Assembly (NCBI RefSeq): GCF_018613655.1
Contig: NZ_JAGGPW010000004.1
Coordinates: 276,627-340,626 of the forward strand
DNA: 64,000 nt
Direction: 5' to 3'
DNA from: Planococcus sp. ISL-109
GTDB taxonomy: Bacteria > Bacillota > Bacilli > Bacillales_A > Planococcaceae
Notes under the pieces: generated by a model
Databases searched by the model: none
Told to the model about the DNA's origin: nothing
The model's input: the letters and a program-made list of their open reading frames with translations, nothing else
Translations under genes and position numbers: made by a program
Shown here: positions 18,313 through 27,283 of the stretch, one piece after another
How the letters are laid out: every line of letters begins with the position of its first letter
Numbering within the stretch: position 1 is the first letter of the stretch

Positions 18313-19179
18313 ATGAAGAAGCAAAATTGGCTAGTGCCAGCGTGCGCAGTTCTCTTGCTTGGCGCTTGTGCTGAAGAACAATCAGCAGAACAGTCGGCAA
18401 CAGAAGAAATGGCAACGGCTGAAGTGAGCGGGAAAGAAACAGAAGAAGAACCGGCTGAAGATGAAAAAGCAACTGAAGAAGCCGTGGAAGAAGAGGAACA
18501 AGAAGAGGAACAAGAAGAGGAACAAGCAGAGGCGGCCGATGAACCAAGCTATCGGATCAATCCACAGAACTCCAAAGTGGAGCCGATAGGAGATGCTAAT
18601 GAACAAGCAGTTCTTATTACGGTTGATGACGCACCCGATACATATGCACTTGAAATGGCTGAAATTTTAAATGAACTCGATGTGCCGGCTATTTTCTTTG
18701 TGAACGGGCATTTTTTGGATACCGAGGAAGAAAAGGAAACATTAGCGAAGATTTATGACATGGGCTTTGCAATCGGCAATCACACGAATACCCATGTTAA
18801 TTTAAAGCAATCCACAGAGACTGTGCAGCAGGAGGAAATTGTTTCGCTCAATGATACGGTGGAAGCGATCATCGGTGAAGCGCCCCGGTTTTTCCGGGCT
18901 CCGTTCGGCGTGAACACTGAATTCAGCAATGCACTTTCAAAAGAGCAGGGAATGGTGCGCATGAACTGGACATACGGCTATGACTTCATGCAGGGCTATA
19001 TGGAAGAAGCGGCACTAGCGGATATCATGGTCAACGCACCTGAACTCAATAGCGGGGGTAATTTGTTGATGCACGACCGGGAATGGACGAAAGAGGCATT
19101 GCCTGAAATCATCAAGGGGCTGCGGGATAAAGGCTACGATTTTGTTGATCCGGACGAAATAGAAGGAATCCAATCGTAA
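18313..19179 (+). CDS. Lipid-anchored polysaccharide deacetylase (NodB/CE4 domain)
   Basis: 288 residues from the ATG at 18313 (GGGGGA 5 bases before). A signal peptide ends in lipobox LLGAC. An acidic Glu/Gln-rich linker (about 21-75) includes three exact 12-base repeats. The CE4 domain carries TVDDAPD (normally TFDDG), the metal pair HTNTH, RAPFG, and a final LMHD. The two aspartates and two histidines needed for metal and catalysis are kept, so activity on peptidoglycan or another N-acetylated glycan at the outer membrane face is plausible. Alanine replaces the usual glycine of motif 1. In Bacillus the slp lipoprotein and SR1 RNA occupy this place; neither is seen. Confidence 0.82.
   Translation: MKKQNWLVPACAVLLLGACAEEQSAEQSATEEMATAEVSGKETEEEPAEDEKATEEAVEEEEQEEEQEEEQAEAADEPSYRINPQNSKVEPIGDANEQAVLITVDDAPDTYALEMAEILNELDVPAIFFVNGHFLDTEEEKETLAKIYDMGFAIGNHTNTHVNLKQSTETVQQEEIVSLNDTVEAIIGEAPRFFRAPFGVNTEFSNALSKEQGMVRMNWTYGYDFMQGYMEEAALADIMVNAPELNSGGNLLMHDREWTKEALPEIIKGLRDKGYDFVDPDEIEGIQS
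18490..18525 (+). repeat. Three tandem 12-base units in the deacetylase linker
   Basis: GAAGAGGAACAA three times in frame (Glu-Glu-Glu-Gln), without a mismatch. Confidence 0.9.
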
Positions 19180-19214
19180 AAAAAGGTTCTGGCTAAATAT
19201 GCCAGAACCTTTTT
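19180..19214. terminator. Bidirectional terminator between deacetylase gene and speA
   Basis: Arms AAAAAGGTTCTGGC/GCCAGAACCTTTTT around a 7-base loop. Confidence 0.9.
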
Positions 19215-19238
19215 CTTGTGGAACATGTATCGGGAATT

Positions 19239-20708
19239 CTAGCGGAATGCTTGATGTTCTTTAATGACGTGCAATGTTTGCAGGGAATCGTCTTCAGGTC
19301 CCTGCACCGGCAAGCCTGCAGCAATATTGGTGTGGATATAGGAAATATTTTCCTCGGTAATGATCTCTCCCGGAATGAAAATTGGAATGCCTGGTGGATA
19401 AATCATAATAAACTCTGCGGAAATGCGGCCGACTGCCAGGTCGATCGGGACGATTTCCGTATCAGCGTAAAAAGCATCGCGCGGAGTCATTGCTAGGCGC
19501 GGAATGTCCGGCAACAAGACGATGGGTTCCATTATGGCGTTTTCCGTCTCGAGTGCACTACTCATCCGCTGCAACGCATTGACGAGCAAATTGATTTCTT
19601 TGCGACTGTCCCCGAGCGTAACGAGGCACAGAATATTGTAAAGGTCAGATAGCTCGATTTCAATATTAGCATTCTCTCGCAGCCATTCTTCCGCCTGATG
19701 GCCGGTAATCCCGAGATTTTTGACGCTGATCAATAATTTCGTCGGATCCATATCGAACGTTGCGGAAGAATTGAGCAGCTCTTTTCCAACGCAATGGAGG
19801 TGTTGGATTTTATTGATGCGCTTGCGGGCGTCTTGAGCTAAACGGATTGTCCGGTCGATCAGGTCGAAGCCATGTATAGCAAGCTGCCTGCGCGCCGTAT
19901 CAAGTGATGCCAAAATTGGGTAGGACGTGGAAGTTGTCGTGAGCATCGACAAGGTGGCTTGCACGCGCTTTGGCGACACCAGCCCTTCCCGCACATTCAA
20001 GACAGAGCTTTGCGTCATCGAGCCGCCCAGTTTGTGGACCGACGTGGCCGCCATATCCGCGCCCGCTGACATAGCCGAGACCGGCAGTGATTTGTGGAAA
20101 TGGATATGGACTCCGTGTGCTTCGTCGACAAGCACCGGGATATCTTTCTTATGGGCGATATCCACGATGCGTTTCAAATCCGCGGCTACACCGAAATAAG
20201 TTGGATTGATGACGAGAACCGCTTTGGCATCGGGGTATTCAATCAATGCTTTCTCCACTGATTCCGGAGAAATGCCGTGGGAAATCCCGAGATCCGGATC
20301 GACTTCGGGGTGGATAAAGACCGGGATGGCTCCGGCAAATACGATCGCCGACATGATTGATTTATGGACGTTGCGCGGAACGAGAATTTTGTCGTTCGGC
20401 CCGACGACACTCAGAATCATCGTCATGATTGCGCCGGTAGTTCCTTGCACAGAGAAGAACGTGTAATCTGCACCGAACGCCTGCGCTGCCAGTTCCTGTG
20501 CTTCTTTAATGGCGCCTTTTGGGGAATGCAGGTCATCTAGTGGAGCTATATTGATGAGATCTATCGATAAGATATTGTCGCCGACAAATTCCCGGAATGC
20601 CGGATCGACGCCTTGGCCTTTTTTATGGCCCGGAATGTGAAATTGTATAGGATGCCGATTTCGATGCTTTAATAATGCATCAAAGAGTGGAGTTTCGAGT
20701 TGGGACAA
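19239..20708 (-). CDS. speA: Arginine decarboxylase, PLP-dependent (Orn/Lys/Arg decarboxylase family)
   Basis: 489 residues when started at the TTG at 20708, which has GAGGTG 9 bases upstream and begins MSQLETPLFDALLKH, matching Bacillus SpeA. A GTG at 20720 overlaps its own ribosome site. Large PLP domain with the substrate-side HIPGHKKG near residue 24, DEAHGVHIHFH, and the PLP lysine in TSVHKLGGSMTQSS; a C-terminal decarboxylase domain follows. It makes agmatine, the first step to putrescine and spermidine, complementing the PotABCD importer 13 kb away. Synteny (pdhD-speA-yktA) supports arginine rather than lysine as substrate. Confidence 0.9.
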   Translation of the reverse strand: MSQLETPLFDALLKHRNRHPIQFHIPGHKKGQGVDPAFREFVGDNILSIDLINIAPLDDLHSPKGAIKEAQELAAQAFGADYTFFSVQGTTGAIMTMILSVVGPNDKILVPRNVHKSIMSAIVFAGAIPVFIHPEVDPDLGISHGISPESVEKALIEYPDAKAVLVINPTYFGVAADLKRIVDIAHKKDIPVLVDEAHGVHIHFHKSLPVSAMSAGADMAATSVHKLGGSMTQSSVLNVREGLVSPKRVQATLSMLTTTSTSYPILASLDTARRQLAIHGFDLIDRTIRLAQDARKRINKIQHLHCVGKELLNSSATFDMDPTKLLISVKNLGITGHQAEEWLRENANIEIELSDLYNILCLVTLGDSRKEINLLVNALQRMSSALETENAIMEPIVLLPDIPRLAMTPRDAFYADTEIVPIDLAVGRISAEFIMIYPPGIPIFIPGEIITEENISYIHTNIAAGLPVQGPEDDSLQTLHVIKEHQAFR

Positions 20709-20746
20709 TGGGACGTGCACCTCACTTTACTAAAATGAAAACAAGA

Positions 20747-20764
20747 AAAATTATAGCATGCGAA
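20747..20764 (-). promoter_or_regulatory. Extended -10 promoter of speA
   Basis: Minus strand TG-C-TATAAT within the stretch; no good -35. The 20709-20900 gap holds no other clear signal. Confidence 0.45.
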
Positions 20765-20900
20765 AGATTTTGTTACTATACATATACTTGCAATGCATCA
20801 GTTATTTTCTTGGAGCATATATAGGGAAGCTGCCCGGGAAAAGGAATTTCAACAAGTATCGCGAATAGAAAACTTGAGGACCTAAAAAAGGAGTGGAATT

Positions 20901-21872
20901 ATGGCGTTTAAAACGAAAATAACAGAACTGCTCGGCATCGACTACCCAATTATCCAAGGAGGCTTGGCTTACTTGGCATATGCTGACCTTGCCGCCGCTG
21001 TCTCGAATGCTGGCGGTTTAGGTCAGATTACAGCGATGAGTTTGCCGGGTCCGGATGAATTGCGAAGAGAGATCCAAAAAGTCCGCGAACTGACGGGTCG
21101 GCCATTCGGCGTGAATTTTGCGATTGGAGAGCACGGCAGGCCCTTTTCACATATGCTCGATGTTGCCATCGAAGAAAATGTGCCGGTCGTCTCGATGACG
21201 GGGGGCAATCCGACGCCGATATTCGAACAATTGAAAGGCACATCAATCAAGAAATTGGTGTTGGTGGCAGCAAGGCGACAAGCTGAAAAAGCCGAACAGC
21301 TCGGTGCAGATGCGGTCATGGTTGTCGGGCACGAAGGCGGTGGACATCTCGGGCGTGATGATATCGGGACGATGGTGCTCATCCCGCAAGTGGTCGATGC
21401 GGTGTCGATTCCAGTCATCGCATCCGGTGGTATCGGCGACGGACGTGGCTGGATGGCAGCACACGCCCTTGGTGCAGAAGGAATTGAAATGGGCACACGC
21501 TTCATCGCGACAAAAGAATGTGTCCATGCATCACAACTTTACAAGCAAAACTTGATTGACAGCACAGAAAACGATACCGTAATCATTAAGCGCAGCATCG
21601 GTGCACCGGCGCGTACGCTCGCCAACACATGGACCGACCAGATTTTGGCGGTTGAAAAAGAAACACCGACCTACGAAGCACTGAAGGATTATATTAGCGG
21701 CACCGCCAACAAGCGCTATATTTACGACGGCGATGCTGAAAAAGGCTTTGGATGGGCTGGGCAAGTGACAGGGTTGATCCACGATGTGCCGTCTGTGCAG
21801 GAGCTGTTCGACCGGATGGTTAGACAGGCTGAGGACATTCGCGCACGTTGGGGTATTACTGAAGGAAAGTAG
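20901..21872 (+). CDS. NAD(P)H-dependent flavin oxidoreductase (FabK / nitronate monooxygenase family)
   Basis: 323 residues. FMN-binding TIM barrel: the opening LLGIDYPIIQGG, AGGLGQITAM, the VVGHEGGGHLGRD loop, and the phosphate-binding GGIGDGRG...GAEGIEMGTRF stretch (near residues 178-203). Members are either enoyl-ACP reductase II or nitronate monooxygenases; the sequence alone does not separate these, and no fab gene is adjacent. AAAAAAGGAG lies before the ATG. It is followed 9 bases later by the YktA gene, so the two may share a transcript. Confidence 0.82.
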   Translation: MAFKTKITELLGIDYPIIQGGLAYLAYADLAAAVSNAGGLGQITAMSLPGPDELRREIQKVRELTGRPFGVNFAIGEHGRPFSHMLDVAIEENVPVVSMTGGNPTPIFEQLKGTSIKKLVLVAARRQAEKAEQLGADAVMVVGHEGGGHLGRDDIGTMVLIPQVVDAVSIPVIASGGIGDGRGWMAAHALGAEGIEMGTRFIATKECVHASQLYKQNLIDSTENDTVIIKRSIGAPARTLANTWTDQILAVEKETPTYEALKDYISGTANKRYIYDGDAEKGFGWAGQVTGLIHDVPSVQELFDRMVRQAEDIRARWGITEGK

Positions 21873-21881
21873 GCGAGAGAG

Positions 21882-22160
21882 ATGGATTATTCGTATCCAT
21901 TTTCCATTGACTGGACGACGGATGAAATCGTCGATGTCGTGGAATTTTTTCAAGCGATCGAGGATGCATATGAAAAAGGCATCAAACGGGAAGAGTTGAT
22001 GGATAAATACCGGAAGTTCAAAAAGGTTGTGCCTTCGATGGCTGAAGAAAAAAACTATTTCCGTGAGTTCGAAGAAGAAAGCAGCTATGTAAGCTACGCG
22101 GTCATCAAAAGGATGAAAGAAGCATCGGGCGACGAATTGATCCGCATTAAAAAATCATGA
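21882..22160 (+). CDS. UPF0223 family protein (YktA)
   Basis: 92 residues, the family's normal size, beginning MDYSYPFSIDWTTDEIVDVVEFF, a small helical protein. It has the family's conserved Trp and acidic N-terminus and KFKKVVPSMAEEKN centre. Function unknown. It shares orientation with the flavin oxidoreductase gene and is followed by a terminator used also by the convergent yktB gene. Confidence 0.85.
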   Translation: MDYSYPFSIDWTTDEIVDVVEFFQAIEDAYEKGIKREELMDKYRKFKKVVPSMAEEKNYFREFEEESSYVSYAVIKRMKEASGDELIRIKKS

Positions 22161-22195
22161 AAAAACCGCCGTTCAGCGCTGAACGGCGGTTTTTT
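22160..22195. terminator. Bidirectional terminator (36-bp perfect palindrome)
   Basis: Two 18-base arms meet at AGCGCT with no unpaired spacer, A6 on the left and T6 on the right; separates yktA and yktB genes. Confidence 0.9.
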
Positions 22196-22817
22196 CGTTA
22201 ATTTGGAGCAAGTTGCGGTAGACAGGCAATAACTCGCGGAATGTTTTTTCTGCAAATGCATAAAATGCGTCTTTATCAAGTGATAAAGCGTCAGTCCGTG
22301 CCAGGTGGCGGCCGATAACCAGTTCACCTTTTTTGACATCGCGAAGACGGACCAGTAATTTTTCGATTCCTTGTTCGCCAAGTGACTCGATGGCTTCAGC
22401 GTCCGGCTTCATATGGTCGCCGGAAACCACAAAGTCATTCGGCAATTCACTTAAAGCGTCGAGCTTGATGAGCTTGTTCGCCATGTCCGGTTTGCCGGGA
22501 GCTTCATAAATCACAGCGAGAATGACAAATACATGACTGTTCCACAACCCAATCTGAAAATGGGGAACTGCTTTATACCCGCGCTTATAGGGAGCAAACG
22601 CCACCCAGCTGTCATTTGGCGGATTTACGGTGCGCCGCATATGCTTTGCCACATGCGGAAAAAATTCATCTCCAGTTTCCCCGGAGAAATAAGCCGAGAA
22701 GTCTTGCCCCAACTCTTCGAATTTCGGGCGGACATAATTTGTCAAAGCTTCCATTCGTGCTTCAAGGCCGTCGGTTTCAAAAACATGAAAATCCTGCTCA
22801 GTCCAATAAGAGTTCAT
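22173..22817 (-). CDS. DUF1054/UPF0637 family protein (YktB)
   Basis: 214 residues, family size, starting MNSYWTEQDFHVFETDGLEARM with AAGGAGGAAT before the ATG. The conserved GDEFFPHVAKHMRRTVNPPNDSW block is present. Function unknown, though a structure in this family has been solved. The 3' end lies inside the shared terminator. Position next to the yktA and suhB genes matches Bacillus. Confidence 0.85.
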   Translation of the reverse strand: MNSYWTEQDFHVFETDGLEARMEALTNYVRPKFEELGQDFSAYFSGETGDEFFPHVAKHMRRTVNPPNDSWVAFAPYKRGYKAVPHFQIGLWNSHVFVILAVIYEAPGKPDMANKLIKLDALSELPNDFVVSGDHMKPDAEAIESLGEQGIEKLLVRLRDVKKGELVIGRHLARTDALSLDKDAFYAFAEKTFRELLPVYRNLLQINEKTAVQR

Positions 22818-22971
22818 GATTATTCCTCCTTAAATGCAACATCAGGTTTTAGTGTAACGAAGTTTGGAAAGAAAGAATATAAATAAGTTTTCAGCAATCG
22901 GAATTGGGGTAAAGGAGGATAACAAACATCGCGGTCGGAATATTCCGATAACGTGGGAAGGGGCGCTCAAA

Positions 22972-23166
22972 ATGAAACAGATGATTCAGGTTATCCGAAA
23001 GGCGGATGTAGAGAAAGAATACGTCAACACGTTGAAGCTAGAGCTTGATTACGAATTGGCCACCTTGTACGATGCAATGCAGCAAAACGACGACGAGCAA
23101 AAAGCGAAGAGCAAGAAGCGGCTTACTGAAATACAGGTAGAACTGGAGGCCCTTCATGCACTGTGA
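22972..23166 (+). CDS. Small helical protein, YkzI-like
   Basis: 64 residues from the ATG at 22972, which has GGAAGGGG 8 bases upstream; the frame is open back to 22864 but without a usable start site. The sequence (MKQMIQVIRKADVEKEYV...) is charged and helical, likely a short coiled coil. It sits between yktB and suhB, where Bacillus carries the unknown gene ykzI of similar size, so orthology is inferred from place and length. Confidence 0.7.
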   Translation: MKQMIQVIRKADVEKEYVNTLKLELDYELATLYDAMQQNDDEQKAKSKKRLTEIQVELEALHAL

Positions 23167-23183
23167 AAAATCATCCATACCTT

Positions 23184-23221
23184 AAAGGCATCTGCTGGCA
23201 AAAGACAGCGGATGCCTTTTT
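23184..23221 (+). terminator. Terminator after the YkzI-like gene
   Basis: Arms AAAGGCATC/GATGCCTTT with an inner GCTG/CAGC stem, then T4. Confidence 0.8.
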
Positions 23222-23256
23222 CGTTATACTAGAGAGAAATGAGGGGGAAATCTTAC

Positions 23257-24054
23257 ATGGATCAGCACGCAATGGACCGTTACATAAAATCGATGATAAA
23301 AGAAGCGGGGCACCGCATCCGAAATTCATTTCTTAGCGATATTACGGTCGATACAAAAGCTCACGCAAATGATCTTGTCACCAATGTAGACAAAGAAGTG
23401 GAAAAGTTTTTTATCCGCCACATCCGTAAAGATTTTCCTGGCCACCGCGTGTTCGGGGAAGAAGGCTTCGGTGACAACATTGAAGAGTTGAGCGGTACCG
23501 TTTGGCTATTGGATCCGATTGACGGCACGATGAATTTTGTGCATCAACGGCGCAATTTCGCCATTTCGCTCGGCATCTATGAAGATGGCGTCGGGAAGAT
23601 GGGTTATATTTATGATGTCGTCAATGATGATCTCTACCACGCAATTGAAGGCGGAGGCGCTTATTACAACGATGAACGGCTGAAGAAGCTTTTTGAAACG
23701 GACATTAACGAATCGATTATCGGCATGAATCCGATTTGGGCGACACCGAACTCCCATATCGACCATGAAGCGACGATCCGCCTGGTCCATGATGTGCGCG
23801 GCGTGCGCTCGTACGGCTCTGCGGCACTGGAGCTCGCATATTTGGCGAGCGGGCGCATCGATGCATATATCTCCATGCGGCTTTCACCTTGGGACATTGC
23901 GGGGGGGTTAGTCATGGCCAAAGAAGTCGGCGCTGTCGCGAGCACTTTTTCCGGCGAACCGGTAAACCTTTTAAAGTCGGATACGTTTGTAGCTGCAAAC
24001 CCGTCCATTCACGGCAAATTGATCAACGAGTACATCAAGCCGAAACAACCATAA
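23257..24054 (+). CDS. suhB: Inositol monophosphatase family protein (SuhB/YktC)
   Basis: 265 residues from the ATG at 23257, with GAGGGGG 9 bases upstream (the ATG at 23239 overlaps that site region). Metal-binding motifs are complete: GEEGFG (near 74), LLDPIDGTMNFVHQ (near 89) and SPWDIAGG (near 209). It is a Mg-dependent, Li-sensitive phosphatase of inositol-1-phosphate or similar sugar and nucleotide phosphates. Position between the yktB group and typA matches Bacillus yktC. Physiological substrate uncertain. Confidence 0.88.
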   Translation: MDQHAMDRYIKSMIKEAGHRIRNSFLSDITVDTKAHANDLVTNVDKEVEKFFIRHIRKDFPGHRVFGEEGFGDNIEELSGTVWLLDPIDGTMNFVHQRRNFAISLGIYEDGVGKMGYIYDVVNDDLYHAIEGGGAYYNDERLKKLFETDINESIIGMNPIWATPNSHIDHEATIRLVHDVRGVRSYGSAALELAYLASGRIDAYISMRLSPWDIAGGLVMAKEVGAVASTFSGEPVNLLKSDTFVAANPSIHGKLINEYIKPKQP

Positions 24055-24067
24055 TGCAAGACAAAGA

Positions 24068-24097
24068 AAAAAGAGGCGGAAAAATCCGCCTCTTTTT
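24068..24097. terminator. Bidirectional terminator between suhB and ylaF genes
   Basis: Arms AAAAAGAGGCGGA/TCCGCCTCTTTTT with an AAAA loop. Confidence 0.9.
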
Positions 24098-24106
24098 CTT
24101 GTGGAG

Positions 24107-24316
24107 TTATAGTATTCCGGCTTCTCGCATGTCTTTTTTCCGTTTGAATCCGAGCCCCATAACAGCGAGCAATAATAAGATTGAAAGGGCGATTCCCGGC
24201 ATGCTGCGCAGCGCAACTGCAACACCGATCAACACCATTGCGCCAATGGCAGCAAGTGAATAAAGCACAAAAACCCATTTTATATTATGCCATGATTCTA
24301 TGACCGCTTCTTTCAT
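24107..24316 (-). CDS. DUF5325 family membrane protein (YlaF-like)
   Basis: 69 residues from the ATG at 24316, preceded by AGGAGG at 9 bases; the frame runs on to 24487 through the typA promoter, which is clearly not coding. Two membrane helices (about 13-30 and 34-53) are followed by a basic GFKRKKDMREAG tail. Position divergent from typA is that of Bacillus ylaF. Function unknown. Confidence 0.8.
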   Translation of the reverse strand: MKEAVIESWHNIKWVFVLYSLAAIGAMVLIGVAVALRSMPGIALSILLLLAVMGLGFKRKKDMREAGIL

Positions 24317-24366
24317 TCCATCTAACCTCCTGCGTATGCATGAAATAAAATCGTAGGGTTTTTCCC

Positions 24367-24395
24367 CTATATGTGCTATACTAGCACAGTTATAG
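24367..24395. promoter_or_regulatory. typA promoter inside an inverted repeat
   Basis: An extended -10, TG-C-TATACT (hexamer 24377-24382), lies at the centre of a dyad with half-sites TGTGCTA/TAGCACA (3-base spacer) and outer CTATA/TATAG. No clear -35. The dyad would let a regulator cover the -10. Confidence 0.55.
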
Positions 24396-24425
24396 GCTCG
24401 AAAAAAGAATATTGGAGTGAAAGTT

Positions 24426-26273
24426 ATGACTAACCTTAGAAACGATTTACGTAACATTGCAATTATCGCACACGTTGACCACGGCAAAACGACATTGGTG
24501 GATCAGTTGCTTCAGCAATCCGGAATCTTCCGATCAAACGAACATGTTGATGAGCGGGCGATGGACTCCAACGACATTGAAAGAGAACGCGGAATTACGA
24601 TTCTCGCAAAAAACACCGCGATTCAATATAAAGACGCTAAGATCAACATTTTGGATACTCCTGGACACGCCGACTTCGGCGGTGAAGTGGAGCGTATCAT
24701 GAAAATGGTTGATGGTGTTTTACTCGTTGTCGATGCTTATGAAGGCTGTATGCCGCAAACGCGCTTTGTTCTTAAAAAAGCGCTTGAGCAAAACTTGAAG
24801 CCGATTGTAGTCGTCAACAAAATCGACCGCGATTTCGCGCGTCCTGATGAAGTTGTCGATGAAGTCATCGAATTGTTCATCGAACTTGAAGCGAACGACG
24901 ACCAATTGGAATTCCCGGTTATTTTTGCTTCCGGCATGAATGGAACTGCAAGTCTTTCATCTGATCCTGCTGACCAAGAAGAAACTATGCAGGTCATTTA
25001 CGATGCAATTATGGACCACGTCCCAGCACCAATCGACAACCGTGAAGAGCCGCTGCAATTCCAAGTAGCGCTTCTTGACTACAGTGATTATGTTGGCCGT
25101 ATCGGAATCGGACGCGTATTCCGCGGCACGATTGAAGTTGGACAATCCGTATCATTAATGAAATTGGACGGATCCATTAAAAACTTCCGCGTCACCAAAA
25201 TCCACGGATTTATGGGGCTGAAACGCGTTGAGATCCAAAAAGCCGAAGCAGGCGATTTGATTGCCATCTCGGGCATGGAAGATATCAACGTAGGTGAAAC
25301 TGTGACACCACAGGATCACCAGGAAGCATTGCCGATCCTCCGCATCGATGAGCCGACTTTACAGATGACATTCCTTGTCAACAACAGTCCGTTTGCCGGT
25401 AAAGAAGGAAAATGGATCACTTCCCGGAAGATTCAGGAACGTTTGGATGCGCAGTTGCAAACTGATGTATCTTTGCGTGTAGACCCTACGGATTCACCGG
25501 ATGCTTGGGTAGTATCAGGCCGCGGTGAGTTGCATTTGTCGATCCTGATTGAAAACATGCGCCGTGAAGGATTCGAGCTGCAGGTTTCAAAACCTGAAGT
25601 AATCGTCCGCATGGTTGATGGCGTTCGCTGTGAGCCGGTTGAACGCGTACAAGTAGACGTTCCTGAAGAGTACACGGGATCGATCATTGAATCCCTTGGC
25701 GAACGCAAAGGCGAAATGCTTGATATGATCAATAACGGAAGCGGGCAAGTGCGTCTTGTCTTTAACGTTCCTGCACGTGGATTGATCGGTTATACAACTG
25801 AATTCCTGACGCAGACTCGTGGCTACGGTATCATCAACCATACGTTTGACAGCTACCAACCAGTAGCATCCGGCCGTGTTGGCGGACGTCGCCAAGGCGT
25901 TCTTGTTTCAATGGAACGCGGAAAATCTTCAACTTATGGTTTGATGGGTATCGAAGACCGTGGAACTTCATTTGTTGAAGTGGGTACTGAAATCTATGAA
26001 GGCATGATTGTCGGTGAACATAACCGCGACAGCGACTTGACTGTTAACATCGTTAAGATCAAAGCTGCGACAAATATCCGTTCAGCGAACAAAGACCAGA
26101 CGACTACGATGAAGAAACGCCGCATCATGAGCTTGGAAGAAGCACTTGAGTACTTGAATGATGATGAGTATTGTGAAATCACTCCGCAATCAATTCGCTT
26201 GCGCAAGAAAATTCTTGATAAAAGCGAGCGCGAACGTGTTTCGAAGAAAAAGAAAGTAGCCATCGAAGAATAA
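24426..26273 (+). CDS. typA: Translational GTPase TypA/BipA
   Basis: 615 residues from the ATG at 24426, with GGAG 8 bases upstream. GTPase motifs [10 protein letters not shown] (G1), RERGITI (G2), DTPGHADF (G3) and NKID (G4) lie in the first 140 residues. EF-G-like domains and the TypA-specific C-terminal domain follow. It acts on ribosome assembly and stress adaptation, notably in the cold. First gene of a pair with the ylaH-like gene 23 bases downstream. Confidence 0.95.
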   Translation: MTNLRNDLRNIAIIAHVDHGKTTLVDQLLQQSGIFRSNEHVDERAMDSNDIERERGITILAKNTAIQYKDAKINILDTPGHADFGGEVERIMKMVDGVLLVVDAYEGCMPQTRFVLKKALEQNLKPIVVVNKIDRDFARPDEVVDEVIELFIELEANDDQLEFPVIFASGMNGTASLSSDPADQEETMQVIYDAIMDHVPAPIDNREEPLQFQVALLDYSDYVGRIGIGRVFRGTIEVGQSVSLMKLDGSIKNFRVTKIHGFMGLKRVEIQKAEAGDLIAISGMEDINVGETVTPQDHQEALPILRIDEPTLQMTFLVNNSPFAGKEGKWITSRKIQERLDAQLQTDVSLRVDPTDSPDAWVVSGRGELHLSILIENMRREGFELQVSKPEVIVRMVDGVRCEPVERVQVDVPEEYTGSIIESLGERKGEMLDMINNGSGQVRLVFNVPARGLIGYTTEFLTQTRGYGIINHTFDSYQPVASGRVGGRRQGVLVSMERGKSSTYGLMGIEDRGTSFVEVGTEIYEGMIVGEHNRDSDLTVNIVKIKAATNIRSANKDQTTTMKKRRIMSLEEALEYLNDDEYCEITPQSIRLRKKILDKSERERVSKKKKVAIEE

Positions 26274-26296
26274 ATAACCGGAAGGATGTATAATCA

Positions 26297-26626
26297 GTGG
26301 ACGAACAGTCTTTTGTCTTTGAGAATATGTATCCGGTAGCCCGAGTTCTTTACCAGAACTTGCCGAGCTATGAAATGGCGGGATATGCACTTTTTGCAGT
26401 CATCTTCATTTTGTCGGCACTTGTGTATAAACTGGGCTTTGCCAAAAAACTGCCTTTAGGAAAAAATGCAGTGATCATCTTGTTTTTGGCTGCAGGTGGA
26501 TTAGGTTTAACATTTTTGGCCTTTTTCCTTCCTGTAGTCGAAGGTTTGGTTATTGCCGCATTGATCCTCATTCTCTATAAAATCCGCCTTTGGCGCGAAA
26601 AACGTGAAAACGCTGCTTCTCATTGA
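26297..26626 (+). CDS. YlaH-like family membrane protein
   Basis: 109 residues, GTG start with GGAAGGATG 8 bases upstream. Three hydrophobic segments (about 24-45, 55-75, 77-95) end in a basic cytoplasmic tail. It follows typA as ylaH does in Bacillus. Function unknown. Its stop lies inside the loop of the following terminator. Confidence 0.8.
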   Translation: MDEQSFVFENMYPVARVLYQNLPSYEMAGYALFAVIFILSALVYKLGFAKKLPLGKNAVIILFLAAGGLGLTFLAFFLPVVEGLVIAALILILYKIRLWREKRENAASH

Positions 26627-26641
26627 GAAGCAGCGTTTTTT
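26607..26641. terminator. Bidirectional terminator downstream of ylaH-like gene
   Basis: 15-base perfect arms around ATT (26607-26621 and 26625-26639). It includes the stop codons of both converging genes. Confidence 0.88.
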
Positions 26642-27069
26642 CGTTCGAATGTTTTGTAAAGGACTGGCAACAATAGTGCATATGTCAGATGAGCGAGGAT
26701 CCAATAAAGAAAAGCCTCTATGTCTGTTGGGCTGGGTACATCGGCTTCAACGGCAAGAAAAGATAACGGAAAAAATAATAAGTAAGTCGGCAAAGTCAAA
26801 ATGAGGCTTAGTATGGTCAATTGCCCGAACGTATACTTGCGGCGCTTGGCCAAATAAACATAAACGATCCCGATCACTAAGGAAATGATCAAATGAAAAA
26901 CAAATTCAGTCAGCTCGGACCAGTCGACCTGGCCGATGGTTGGGATAAAATCAACATTCAGCAATAGCTCATAAATGCGGACCCCCGTTACTTTTTGCAT
27001 CCACTTCATCAAAAGGCCAAGTATGAGGCCGCTCCAGAATCCAATCCAAAGTCCTTTTAAAATCTTCAT
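26620..27069 (-). CDS. Unrecognised four-helix membrane protein
   Basis: 149 residues with four likely membrane segments (about 5-25, 55-75, 82-105, 120-140) and short loops. The loop after helix 1 is MKWMQKVTGVRIYELLLN. I do not recognise the family; some YagU-type proteins share this layout but I see no convincing motif. Its ATG overlaps the stop of the ylaI-like gene by 1 base (TAATG), so it is the last gene of a three-gene minus-strand group. Its stop codon lies in the bidirectional terminator. Confidence 0.75.
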   Translation of the reverse strand: MKILKGLWIGFWSGLILGLLMKWMQKVTGVRIYELLLNVDFIPTIGQVDWSELTEFVFHLIISLVIGIVYVYLAKRRKYTFGQLTILSLILTLPTYLLFFPLSFLAVEADVPSPTDIEAFLYWILAHLTYALLLPVLYKTFERKNAASQ

Positions 27070-27272
27070 TAAAAATCATCCTCAATGCTGCGGGAGCTGC
27101 GGAAGAAATGGAACGCGCCTGTGGCGAGGCGCTCTTCGGTCCGTTTGGCGATCCGTTCGTTGCATTCCTGGCACATATGCGTGTGGATCGGCCGATTGCG
27201 GAGGCGCTTCGCTTGCAGCGTATCTTCTTCAAGCTCTTCAATTTTATCGCAGATGACGCATTGTACGCGCAT
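27069..27272 (-). CDS. YlaI-family zinc-ribbon protein (DUF2197)
   Basis: 67 residues with CVIC at positions 5-8 and CQEC near 34-37, forming a four-cysteine zinc knuckle, the hallmark of YlaI. Charged C-terminus, no membrane segment. Located 11 bases after the YlaL-like gene. Function unknown; likely a small nucleic-acid or protein adaptor. Confidence 0.8.
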   Translation of the reverse strand: MRVQCVICDKIEELEEDTLQAKRLRNRPIHTHMCQECNERIAKRTEERLATGAFHFFRSSRSIEDDF

Positions 27273-27283
27273 AGTGGTTCCTC

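Noticed and set aside
18245-20900. SR1 dual-function RNA or SR1P peptide between pdhD and speA, as in Bacillus
   Set aside because: No Cys-rich short frame of that type and no room after the terminators; absent or diverged beyond recognition.
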